From Toxonevra muliebris (taxonomy: Eukaryota; Arthropoda; Insecta; Diptera; Pallopteridae), in contig CAVNUY010000030.1 in the NCBI GenBank assembly GCA_963691655.1, positions 186,001-250,000 of the forward strand: a stretch of DNA of 64,000 nucleotides, given 5' to 3'. The translations under genes were made by a program, and so were the position numbers. Below the pieces are notes generated by a model. That model had not been told where the DNA came from and made no database searches. It saw only the letters and a program-made list of their open reading frames with translations. Below are positions 1 through 9,937 of this stretch, piece by piece. Position 1 is the stretch's first letter. The number at the start of each line of letters is the position of its first letter.

Positions 1-676
1 CGAAATTAAAATTCGAAATTAAAATTCGAAATTAAAATTCGAAATTAAAATTCGAAATTGAAATTCGAAATTAAAATTCGAAATTAAAATTCGAAATTAA
101 GATTCGAAATTAAAATTCGAAATTGAAATTCGAAATTAAAATTCGAAATTTAAATTCGAAATTAAAATTCGAAATTGAAATTCGAAATTAAACTTCGAAA
201 TTAAAATTCGAAATTAAAATTCGAAATTAAAATTCGAAATTGAAATTCGAAATTGAAATTCGAAATTAAAATTCGAAATTGAAATTCGAAATTAAAATTC
301 GAAATTAAAATTCGAAATTAAAATTCGAAATTAAAATTCGAAATTGAAATTCGAAATTAAAATTCGAAATTAAAATTCGAAATTAAAATTCGAAATTGAA
401 ATTCGAAATTAAAATTCGAAATTTAAATTCGAAATTGAAATTCGAAATTGAAATTCGAAATTAAACTTCGAAATTGAAATTCGAAATTTAAATTCGAAAT
501 TAAAATTCGAAATTAAAATTCGAAATTAAAATTCGAAATTGAAATTCGAAATTAAAATTCGAAATTTAAATTCGAAATTGAAATTCGAAATTAAACTTCG
601 AAATTGAAATTCGAAATTAAAATACGAAATTTAAATTCGAAATTGAAATTCGAAATTGAAATTCGAAATTGAAATT

Positions 677-689
677 CGAAAATAAAATT
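677..689 (+). repeat. T6A marker monomer (first of about eleven in the left arm)
   Basis: The unit CGAAAATAAAATT carries a T-to-A change at position 6. I find it starting at 677, 898, 1079, 2648, 3128, 4740, 4896, 5103, 5934, 6439 and 7206. In every case the unit immediately upstream is the A8G type. From 2648 onward several copies are followed by the fixed order canonical, T12C, A8G (2648, 4740, 5103, 5934, 7206), which defines a higher-order module. Spacing 677 to 898 is 221 bp, exactly 17 units. Later spacings depart from multiples of 13 where 12-bp units intervene. Confidence 0.9.
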
Positions 690-975
690 CGAAATTAAAA
701 TTCGAAATTAAAATTCGAAATTGAAATTCGAAATTAAAATTCGAAATTTAAATTCGAAATTAAAATTCGAAATTAAAATTCGAAATTTAAATTCGAAATT
801 GAAATTCGAAATTAAACTTCGAAATTGAAATTCGAAATTAAAATACGAAATTTAAATTCGAAATTAAAATTCGAAATTAAAATTCGAAATTGAAATTCGA
901 AAATAAAATTCGAAATTAAAATTCGAAATTAAAATTCGGAATTAAAATTCGAAATTAAAATTCGAAATTAAAATT

Positions 976-1000
976 CGAAATTAAATTCAAAATTAAAATT
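976..1000 (+). repeat. 25-bp short-unit pair with CpG loss (landmark, six copies)
   Basis: A 12-bp unit (CGAAATTAAATT) is followed by a 13-bp unit in which the CpG is lost (CAAAATTAAAATT, or ACAAATT at one site). Copies start at 976, 1481, 2791, 4961, 5259 and 6077. The last four are each followed by a unit carrying both A8G and T12C, so they were spread as part of a larger module and did not arise independently. The 2791 copy has its own extra change (TTACAAATT). The pair shifts the register of the array by one base. Confidence 0.88.
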
Positions 1001-1442
1001 CGAAATTGAAATTCGAAATTAAAATTCGAAATTTAAATTTGAAATTAAAATTCGAAATTAAAATTCGAAATTGAAATTCGAAAATAAAATTCGAAATTAA
1101 AATTCGAAATTAAAATTCGGAATTAAAATTCGAAATTAAAATTCGGAATTAAAATTCGAAATTAAAATTCGAAATTGAAATTCGAAATTAAAATTCGAAA
1201 TTTAAATTCGAAATTGAAATTCGAAATTAAAATTCGAAATTAAAATTCGAAATTAAAATTCGAAATTGAAATTCGAAATTAAACTTCGAAATTAAAATTC
1301 GAAATTAAAATTCGAAATTAAAATTCGAAATTAAAATTCGAAATTAAAATTCGAAATTAAAATTCGAAATTAAAATTCGAAATTGAAATTCGAAATTGAA
1401 ATTCGAAATTGAAATTCGAAATCAAACTTCGAAATTAAAATT

Positions 1443-1467
1443 CGAAATTAAAATCAAAATTAAAATT
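1443..1467 (+). repeat. Isolated short unit with CpG loss
   Basis: A canonical unit lacks its final base and runs straight into CAAAATTAAAATT, so both the 13-bp register and the CpG are disturbed. It lies in the same neighbourhood as an unusual unit reading CGAAATCAAACTT near 1420 and the short-unit pair at 1481. This is a local cluster of degenerate monomers in an otherwise homogeneous stretch. Confidence 0.8.
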
Positions 1468-1635
1468 CGAAATTTAAATTCGAAATTAAATTCAAAATTA
1501 AAATTCGAAATTAAAATTCGAAATTAAAATTCGAAATTAAAATTCGAAATTTAAATTCGAAATTGAAATTCGGAATTAAAATTCGGAATTAAAATTCGAA
1601 ATTGAAATTCGAAATTAAAATTCGAAATTAAAATT

Positions 1636-1672
1636 CGAATTAAAATTCGAAATTAAAATTCGAATTAAAATT
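1636..1672 (+). repeat. Two 12-bp monomers flanking one 13-bp monomer
   Basis: The unit CGAATTAAAATT, missing one A of the AAA run, occurs at 1636-1647 and again at 1661-1672 with a single canonical unit between. A related 12-bp unit with A8G (CGAATTGAAATT) is at 6427-6438, directly before a T6A unit. These are single-base deletions in a homopolymer, which could be real or sequencing error. The paired occurrence 25 bp apart looks like a small duplication. Confidence 0.85.
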
Positions 1673-3082
1673 CGAAATTAAAATTCGAAATTAAAATTCG
1701 AAATTAAAATTCGAAATTTAAATTCGAAATTGAAATTCGAAATTAAAATTCGAAATTTAAATTCGAAATTAAAATTCGAAATTGAAATTCGAAATTAAAC
1801 TTCGGAATTAAAATTCGGAATTAAAATTCGAAATTAAAATTCGAAATTAAAATTCGAAATTAAAATTCGAAATTAAAATTCGAAATTGAAATTCGAAATT
1901 AAAATTCGAAATTAAAATTCGAAATTGAAATTCGAAATTAAAATTCGAAATTTAAATTCGAAATTGAAATTCGAAATTAAAATTCGAAATTTAAATTCGA
2001 AATTAAAATTCGAAATTGAAATTCGAAATTAAACTTCGAAATTAAAATTCGAAATTAAAATTCGAAATTAAAATTCGAAATTAAAATTCGAAATTAAAAT
2101 TCGAAATTAAAATTCGAAATTAAAATTCGAAATTAAAATTCGGAATTAAAATTCGAAATTAAAATTCGGAATTAAAATTCGGAATTAAAATTCGAAATTA
2201 AAATTCGAAATTAAAATTCGAAATTAAAATTCGGAATTAAAATTCGAAATTAAAATTCGAAATTGAAATTCGAAATTAAAATTCGGAATCAAAATTCGGA
2301 ATTAAAATTCGGAATTAAAATTCGAAATTGAAATTCGAAATTAAAATTTGAAATTGAAATTCGAAATTTAAATTCGGAATTAAAATTCGAAATTAAAATT
2401 CGAAATTAAAATTCGGAATTAAAATTCGGAATTAAAATTCGGAATTAAAATTCGGAATTAAAATTCGAAATTAAAATTCGAAATTAAAATTCGAAATTAA
2501 AATTCGAAATTAAAATTCGAAATTAAAATTCGAAATTGAAATTCGAAATTAAAATTCGAAATTAAAATTCGAAATTAAAATTCGAAATTAAAATTCGAAA
2601 TTAAAATTCGAAATTGAAATTCGAAATTAAAATTCGAAATTGAAATTCGAAAATAAAATTCGAAATTAAAATTCGAAATTAAAACTCGAAATTGAAATTC
2701 GAAATTAAAATTCGAAATTAAAATTCGAAATTAAAATTCGAAATTAAAATTCGGAATTAAAATTCGAAATTAAAATTCGAAATTAAAATTCGAAATTAAA
2801 TTACAAATTAAAATTCGAAATTGAAACTCGAAATTAAAATTCGAAATTGAAATTCGAAATTAAAATTCGAAATTAAAATTCGAAATTAAAATTCGAAATT
2901 GAAATTCGAAATTAAAATTCGAAATTGAAATTCGAAATTAAAATTCGAAATTAAAATTCGAAATTAAAATTCGAAATTAAAATTCGAAATTAAAATTCGA
3001 AATTAAAATTCGAAATTAAAATTCGAAATTGAAATTCGAAATTAAAATTCGAAATTGAAATTCGAAATTAAAATTCGAAATT

Positions 3083-3102
3083 GAAGTTCGAAATTAAACT
3101 TC
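3083..3102 (+). repeat. GAAGTT/AACTTC inverted-repeat monomer pair (four copies)
   Basis: One monomer has TTGAAGTT and the next has TTAAACTT, giving a perfect 6-bp inverted repeat, GAAGTT and AACTTC, around an 8-base spacer centred on CGAAATTA. Copies lie near 3083, 6397, 6593 and 6838. The AACTT variant also occurs alone elsewhere in this arm, but I did not see GAAGTT without AACTT immediately after it. The pair most likely spread as a unit. Whether the pairing potential matters is unknown. Confidence 0.8.
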
Positions 3103-3197
3103 GAAATTAAAATTCGAAATTGAAATTCGAAAATAAAATTCGAAATTAAAATTCGAAATTAAACTTCGAAATTGAAATTCGAAATTAAAATTCGAAA

Positions 3198-4560
3198 TTT
3201 AAATTCGAAATTAAAATTCGAAATTGAAATTCGAAATTAAACTTCGAAATTAAAATTCGAAATTAAAATTCGAAATTGAAATTCGAAATTGAAATTCGAA
3301 ATTAAAATTCGAAATTAAAATTCGAAATTAAAATTCGAAATTGAAATTCGAAATTAAAATTCGAAATTAAAATTCGAAATTAAAATTCGAAATTAAAATT
3401 CGAAATTAAAATTCGAAATTAAAATTCGAAATTGAAATTCGAAATTAAAATTCGAAATTAAAATTCGAAATTAAGATTCGAAATTAAAATTCGAAATTGA
3501 AATTCGAAATTAAAATTCGAAATTAAAATTCAAAATTGAAATTCGAAATTAAAATTCGAAATTAAAATTCGAAATTAAAATTCGAAATTAAAATTCGAAA
3601 TTGAAATTCGAAATTAAAATTCGAAATTAAAATTCGAAATTAAACTTCGAAATTGAAATTCGAAATTAAAATTCGAAATTTAAATTCGAAATTAAAATTC
3701 GAAATTGAAATTCGAAATTAAACTTCGAAATTAAAATTCGAAATTAAAATTCGAAATTGAAATTCGAAATTGAAATTCGAAATTAAAATTCGAAATTAAA
3801 ATTCGAAATTAAAATTCGAAATTGAAATTCGAAATTAAAATTCGAAATTAAAATTCGAAATTAAAATTCGAAATTAAAATTCGAAATTAAAATTCGAAAT
3901 TAAAATTCGAAATTGAAATTCGAAATTAAAATTCGAAATTAAAATTCGAAATTAAGATTCGAAATTAAAATTCGAAATTGAAATTCGAAATTAAAATTCG
4001 AAATTTAAATTCGAAATTAAAATTCGAAATTGAAATTCGAAATTAAACTTCGAAATTAAAATTCGAAATTAAAATTCGAAATTGAAATTCGAAATTGAAA
4101 TTCGAAATTAAAATTCGAAATTGAAATTCGAAATTAAAATTCGAAATTAAAATTCGAAATTAAAATTCGAAATTAAAATTCGAAATTGAAATTCGAAATT
4201 AAAATTCGAAATTAAAATTCGAAATTAAAATTCGAAATTAAAATTCGAAATTGAAATTCGAAATTTAAATTCGAAATTAAAATTCGAAATTGAAATTCGA
4301 AATTAAACTTCGAAATTAAAATTCGAAATTAAAATTCGAAATTGAAATTCGAAATTGAAATTCGAAATTAAAATTCGAAATTGAAATTCGAAATTAAAAT
4401 TCGAAATTAAAATTCGAAATTAAAATTCGAAATTGAAATTCGAAATTAAAATTCGAAATTTAAATTCGAAATTAAAATTCGAAATTGAAATTCGAAATTA
4501 AACTTCGAAATTAAAATTCGAAATTAAAATTCGAAATTGAAATTCGAAATTGAAATTCGA
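3198..4560 (+). repeat. Higher-order repeat marked by A8T followed by A11C
   Basis: A module with the order A8T, canonical, A8G, A11C, canonical, canonical, A8G, A8G recurs with the C of its A11C unit at 3242, 3723, 4048, 4308 and 4503, and again at 5645 and 6670. Successive spacings of the first five are 481, 325, 260 and 195 bp, that is 37, 25, 20 and 15 monomers exactly. The stepwise shortening by whole monomers is what unequal exchange between misaligned modules would leave. Similar orders are recognisable more loosely before 3.2 kb. Confidence 0.85.
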
Positions 4561-7205
4561 AATTAAAATTCGAAATTGAAATTCGAAATTAAAATTCGAA
4601 ATTAAAATTCGAAATTAAAATTCGAAATTAAAATTCGAAATTGAAATTCGAAATTAAAATTCGAAATTAAAATTCGAAATTAAAATTCGAAATTGAAATT
4701 CGAAATTGAAATTCGAAACTAAAATTCGAAATTGAAATTCGAAAATAAAATTCGAAATTAAAATTCGAAATTAAAACTCGAAATTGAAATTCGAAATTAA
4801 AATTCGAAATTAAAATTCAAAATTAAAATTCGGAATTGAAATTCGAAATTAAAATTCGAAATTTAAATTCGAAATCAAAATTCAAAATTGAAATTCGAAA
4901 ATAAAATTCGGAATTAAAATTCGGAATTAAAATTCGAAATTAAAATTCGAAATTAAAATTCGAAATTAAATTCAAAATTAAAATTCGAAATTGAAACTCG
5001 AAATTAAAATTCGAAATTAAAATTCGAAATTGAAATTCGAAATTAAAATTCGAAATTTAAATTCGAAATTGAAATTCGAAATTAAAATTCGAAATTGAAA
5101 TTCGAAAATAAAATTCGAAATTAAAATTCGAAATTAAAACTCGAAATTGAAATTCGAAATTAAAATTCGAAATTAAAATTCAAAATTAAAATTCGGAATT
5201 GAAATTCGGAATTAAAATTCGGAATTAAAATTCGAAATTAAAATTCGAAATTAAAATTCGAAATTAAATTCAAAATTAAAATTCGAAATTGAAACTCGAA
5301 ATTAAAATTCGAAATTGAAATTCGATATTAAAATTCGAAATTAAAATTCGAAATTAAAATTCGAAATTGAAATTCGAAATTAAAATTCGAAATTGAAATT
5401 CGAAATTAAAATTCGAAATTAAAATTCGAAATTGAAATTCGAAATTAAAATTCGAAATTAAAATTCGAAATTAAAATTCGAAATTAAAATTCGAAATTAA
5501 AATTCGAAATTGAAATTCGAAATTAAAATTCGAAATTAAAATTCGAAATTAAAATTCGAAATTAAAATTCGAAATTGAAATTCGAAATTAAAATTCGAAA
5601 TTTAAATTCGAAATTAAAATTCGAAATTGAAATTCGAAATTAAACTTCGAAATTAAAATTCGAAATTAAAATTCGAAATTGAAATTCGAAATTGAAATTC
5701 AAAATTAAAATTCGAAATTAAAATTCGAAATTAAAATTCGAAATTGAAATTCGAAATTAAAATTCGAAATTAAAATTCGAAATTAAAATTCGAAATTAAA
5801 AATCGAAATTGAAATTCGAAATTAAAATTCGAAATTAAAATTCGAAATTAAAATTCGAAATTGAAATTCGAAATTAAAATTCGAAATTTAAATTCGAAAT
5901 TGAAATTCGAAATTAAAATTCGAAATTGAAATTCGAAAATAAAATTCGAAATTAAAATTCGAAATTAAAACTCGAAATTGAAATTCGAAATTAAAATTCG
6001 AAATTAAAATTCGAAATTAAAATTCGAAATTAAAATTCGGAATTAAAATTCGAAATTAAAATTCGAAATTAAAATTCGAAATTAAATTCAAAATTAAAAT
6101 TCGAAATTGAAACTCGAAATTAAAATTCGAAATTGAAATTCGAAATTAAAATTCGAAATTAAAATTCGAAATTAAAATTCGAAATTGAAATTCGAAATTA
6201 AAATTCGAAATTGAAATTCGAAATTAAAATTCGAAATTAAAATTCGAAATTAAAATTCGAAATTAAAATTCGAAATTAAAATTCGAAATTAAAATTCGAA
6301 ATTAAAATTCGAAATTAAAATTCGAAATTAAAATTCGAAATTAAAATTCGAAATTAAAATTCGAAATTGAAATTCGAAATTAAAATTCGAAATTGAAGTT
6401 CGAAATTAAACTTCGAAATTAAAATTCGAATTGAAATTCGAAAATAAAATTCGAAATTAAAATTCGAAATTGAAATTCGAAATTAAAATTCGAAATTAAA
6501 ATTCGAAATTGAAATTCGAAATTAAAATTCGAAATTGAAATTCGAAATTAAAATTCGAAATTTAAATTCGAAATTAAAATTCGAAATTGAAGTTCGAAAT
6601 TAAACTTCGAAATTAAAATTCGAAATTTAAATTCGAAATTAAAATTCGAAATTGAAATTCGAAATTAAACTTCGAAATTAAAATTCGAAATTAAAATTCG
6701 AAATTGAAATTCGAAATTGAAATTCGAAATTAAAATTCGAAATTAAAATTCGAAATTAAAATTCGAAATTGAAATTCGAAATTAAAATTCGAAATTAAAA
6801 TTCGAAATTAAAATTCGAAATTAAAATTCGAAATTGAAGTTCGAAATTAAACTTCGAAATTAAAATTCGAAATTAAAATTCGAAATTAAAATTCGAAATT
6901 GAAATTCGAAATTGAAATTCGAAATTAAAATTCGAAATTAAAATTCGAAATTAAAATTCGAAATTGAAATTCGAAATTAAAATTCGAAATTAAAATTCGA
7001 AATTAAAATTCGAAATTAAAATTCGAAATTGAAATTCGAAATTAAAATTCGAAATTAAAATTCGAAATTAAAATTCGAAATTGAAATTCGAAATTAAAAT
7101 TCGAAATTTAAATTCGAAATTGAAATTCGAAATTGAAATTCGAAATTAAAATTCGAAATTTAAATTCGAAATTGAAATTCGAAATTAAAATTCGAAATTG
7201 AAATT

Positions 7206-7254
7206 CGAAAATAAAATTCGAAATTAAAATTCGAAATTAAAACTCGAAATTGAA
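7206..7254 (+). repeat. Truncated T6A module at the edge of the left arm
   Basis: The last forward units run T6A, canonical, T12C, then an A8G unit cut after CGAAATTGAA. The same module at 5934 continues normally, so the left arm was broken three bases before the end of a monomer at 7254. This fixes the left side of the orientation switch to base resolution. Confidence 0.88.
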
Positions 7255-7280
7255 GGAATTAAAATCCGAATTTTAATTCC
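7255..7280. repeat. Orientation-switch junction with perfect small palindrome
   Basis: At the forward-to-reverse switch the sequence GGAATTAAAAT (7255-7265) is followed by four bases, CCGA, and then ATTTTAATTCC (7270-7280). This is a perfect 11-bp inverted repeat with a 4-base loop. The left half is a partial forward A3G unit and the right half a reverse A3G unit. Both halves are of the A3G type typical of the right array, not of the left arm that ends at 7254, so the fold-back belongs to the right array. Such a junction is expected from template switching or fold-back repair at a nick or break. The mechanism is inference. Confidence 0.9.
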
Positions 7281-7320
7281 GAATTTTAATTCCGAATTTT
7301 AATTTCGAATTTTAATTCCG

Positions 7321-7341
7321 AATTTTAATTAATTAATTTCG
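7321..7341 (-). repeat. 21-bp expanded monomer with (AATT)3, copy 1
   Basis: The monomer is expanded by 8 bp so that it contains TTAATTAATTAATT, then resumes with AATTTCG and an A8G unit. Five copies start at 7321, 9917, 13227, 15836 and 19926. Spacings are 2596, 3310, 2609 and 4090 bp, and their remainders over 13 reflect the 8 extra bases. The run contains overlapping TAATTA cores of the kind homeodomain proteins can bind, but nothing here indicates that this happens. Confidence 0.92.
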
Positions 7342-7587
7342 AATTTCAATTTCGAATTTTAATTTCGAATTTTAATTTCGAATTTTAATTTCGAATTTTA
7401 ATTTCGAATTTTAATTCCGAATTTTAATTCCGAATTTTAATTCCGAATTTTAATTTCCGAATTTTAATTTCGAATTTTAATTTCGAATTTTAATTTCGAA
7501 TTTTAATTCCGAATTTTAATTCCGAATTTTAATTCCAAATTTTAATTCCGAATTTTAATTTCGAATTTTAATTTCGAATTTTAATTC

Positions 7588-7600
7588 CGAAATTAAAATT
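7588..7600 (+). repeat. Single inverted monomer, copy 1
   Basis: One forward monomer, CGAAATTAAAATT, sits inside the reverse array, framed by TTC on its left and CGAATGTTAATTCCG on its right. The GAATG variant directly after it is one of the few ATG sites in the array. Six copies start at 7588, 13507, 33922, 39084, 48618 and 54118. It is a useful landmark for aligning the large duplications. Confidence 0.92.
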
Positions 7601-8950
7601 CGAATGTTAATTCCGAATTTTAATTTCGAATTTTAATTTCGAATTTTAATTCCGAAATTTAATTTCGAATTTTAATTTCGAATTTTAATTCCGAATTTTA
7701 ATTTCGAATTTTAATTCCGAATTTCAATTTCGAATTTTAATTCCGAATTTTAATTTCGAATTTTAGTTCCGAATTTTAATTTCGAATTTTAATTTCGAAT
7801 TTCAATTTCGAATTTTAATTTCGAATTTTAATTTCGAATTTTAATTTCGAATTTTAATTTCGAATTTTAATTTCGAATTTTAATTTCGAATTTTAATTTC
7901 GAATTTTAATTTCGAATTTTAATTTCGAATTTCAATTTCGAATTTTAATTTCGAATTTCAATTTCGAATTTTATTTTCGAATTTTAATTTCGAATTTTAA
8001 TTCCGAATTTTAATTCCGAATTTTAATTCCGAATTTTAATTCCGAATTTTAATTTCGAATGTCAATTTCGAATTTTAATTTCGAATTTCAATTTCGAATT
8101 TTAATTTCGAATTTTAATTTCGAATTTTAATTTCGAATTTTAATTTCGAGTTTCAATTTCGAGTTTTAATTTCGAATTTTAATTCCGATTTTTAATTTCG
8201 AATTTTAATTTCGAATTTTAATTTCGAATTTCAATTTCGAATTTTATTTTCGAATTTTAATTCCGATTTTTAATTTCGAATTTTAATTTCGAATTTTAAT
8301 TCCGAATTTTAATTCCGAATTTTAATTCCGAATTTTAATTTCGAATTTCAATTTCGAATTTTAATTTCGAATTTTAATTCCGAATTTTAATTTCGAATTT
8401 TAATTCCGAATTTTAATTTCGAATTTCAATTTCGAATTTCAATTTCGAATTTTAATTTCGAATTTTAATTTCGAATTTTAATTCCGAATTTCAATTTCGA
8501 ATTTTAATTCCGAATTTTAATTTCGAATTTTAGTTCCGAATTTTAATTTCGAATTTTAATTTCGAATTTCAATTTCGAATTTTAATTTCGAATTTTAATT
8601 TCGAATTTTAATTTCGAATTTTAATTTCGAATTTTAATTTCGAATTTTAATTTCGAATTTTAATTTCGAATTTTAATTCCGAATTTTAATTTCGAATTTT
8701 AATTCCGAATTTTAATTTCGAATTTTAATTTCGAATTTTAATTTCGAATTTTAATTCCGAATTTTAATTTCGAATTTTAATTTCGAATTTTAATTTCGAA
8801 TTTTAATTTCGAATTTCAATTTCGAATTTCAATTTCGAATTTTAATTCCGATTTTTAATTTCGAATTTTAATTCCGAATTTCAATTTCGAATTTTAATTC
8901 CGAATTTTAATTCCAAATTTCAATTTCGAATTTCAATTTCGAATTTTAAT

Positions 8951-8966
8951 TTTGAATTTTAATTCC
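8951..8966 (-). repeat. TTTTGAATTTT CpG-loss landmark (six copies)
   Basis: A monomer reading AATTTTAATTTTG has lost its CpG (C to T) and sits in the fixed order: CpG-loss TTCCAAA unit, A8G, A8G, TTTTG unit, A3G, A8G. Copies begin at 8951, 12508, 14870, 37834, 44898 and 52829. The shared order over about 80 bp shows that all six descend from one module. Confidence 0.87.
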
Positions 8967-9747
8967 GAATTTCAATTTCGAATTTTAATTTCGAATTTTA
9001 ATTTCGAATTTTAATTTCAAATTTCAATTTCGAATTTCAATTTCGAATTTTGATTTCGAATTTTAATTTCGAATTTTAATTTCGAATTTTAATTCCGAAT
9101 TTTAATTTCGAATTTTAATTCCGAATTTTAATTTCGAATTTTAATTCCGAATTTTAATTCCGAATTTTAATTTCGAATTTTAATTTCGAATTTTAATTTC
9201 GAATTTTAATTCCGAATTTTAATTTCGAATTTTAATTCCGAATTTTAATTTCGAATTTTAATTCCGAATTTTAATTCCGAATTTTAATTTCGAATTTCAA
9301 TTTCGAATTTTAATTTCGAATTTTAATTTCGAATTTTAATTTCGAATTTCAATTTCGAATTTCAATTTCGAATTTTAATTCCGATTTTTAATTTCGAATT
9401 TTAATTCCGAATTTCAATTTCGAATTTTAATTCCGAATTTTAATTCCAAATTTTAATTTCGAATTTTAATTCCGAATTTTAATTTCGAATTTTAATTCCG
9501 AATTTTAATTTCGAATTTTAATTTCGAATTTCAATTTCGAATTTTAATTTCGAATTTTAATTCCGAATTTTAATTTCGAATTTTAATTCCGAATTTTAAT
9601 TCCGAATTTTAATTCCAAATTTTAATTCCGAATTTTAATTTCGAATTTTAATTTCGAATTTCAATTTCGAATTTTAATTTCGAATTTTAATTCCGAATTT
9701 TAATTTCGAATTTTAATTCCGAATTTTAATTCCGAATTTTAATTCCA

Positions 9748-9773
9748 AATTTTAATTCAGAATTTTAATTCAG
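9748..9773 (-). repeat. CAG doublet, copy 1
   Basis: Two consecutive monomers read AATTTTAATTCAG, replacing the CpG with CAG. The doublet is always preceded by a TTCCAAATTTT unit and followed by two canonical units, A8G and T6A. Ten copies start at 9748, 13058, 15667, 19757, 33430, 38592, 45695, 46826, 48126 and 53626. I did not see CAG units outside such a pair, so the doublet arose once and was copied. Confidence 0.93.
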
Positions 9774-9916
9774 AATTTTAATTTCGAATTTTAATTTCGA
9801 ATTTCAATTTCGAATTTTATTTTCGAATTTTAATTCCGAATTTTAATTTCGAATTTTAATTCCGAATTTTAATTCCGAATTTTAATTCCGAATTTTAATT
9901 TCGAATTTTAATTCCG

Positions 9917-9937
9917 AATTTTAATTAATTAATTTCG
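9917..9937 (-). repeat. 21-bp expanded monomer with (AATT)3, copy 2
   Basis: Same 21-bp unit as at 7321, lying 144 bp after the end of a CAG doublet. That linkage is kept in the copies at 13227, 15836 and 19926 but is absent at 7321, where the array starts just upstream at the orientation switch. Confidence 0.92.

Larger units (their letters stand above)
1..7254 (+). repeat. 13-bp satellite array, left arm, forward orientation
   Basis: This is an unbroken tandem array of CGAAATTAAAATT, about 558 units, beginning at the first base, so it continues outside the window. Variants are substitutions at a few fixed positions: A8G (CGAAATTGAAATT, very common), A8T (TTTAAATT), A11C (TTAAACTT), T12C (AAAACT), T6A (CGAAAATAAAATT) and patches of A3G (CGGAATT) near 1.1, 1.6, 1.8, 2.15-2.46 and 4.9-5.2 kb. 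A few units are 12 bp long. No frame stays open, because TAA in the canonical unit and TGA in A8G units recur, and 13 is not a multiple of 3. There is no unique sequence, gene or RNA. Abundant A8T and A11C units separate it from the array to its right, so I treat it as a distinct subfamily. Its biological role is unknown. Confidence 0.98.

Noticed and set aside
677..689. AATAAA in T6A units as a polyadenylation signal
   Set aside because: It is a by-product of one substitution in the satellite, with no transcript or gene upstream.
3083..3102. GTTCGAAAT resembling the B box of a tRNA promoter
   Set aside because: TTCGAA is simply the junction of adjacent monomers and occurs every 13 bp. There is no A box or cloverleaf potential.
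1..7254. Telomeric repeat
   Set aside because: The unit is AT-rich, has no G-rich strand, and does not resemble TTAGGG, TTAGG, TTTAGGG or other known telomere units.
1..7254. Left arm as an inverted copy of the adjacent right array
   Set aside because: Its abundant A8T and A11C units are rare or absent on the right. The CAG, 21-bp and GATTTTTAG landmarks are missing, and the neighbour order of T6A units is wrong for an inversion.
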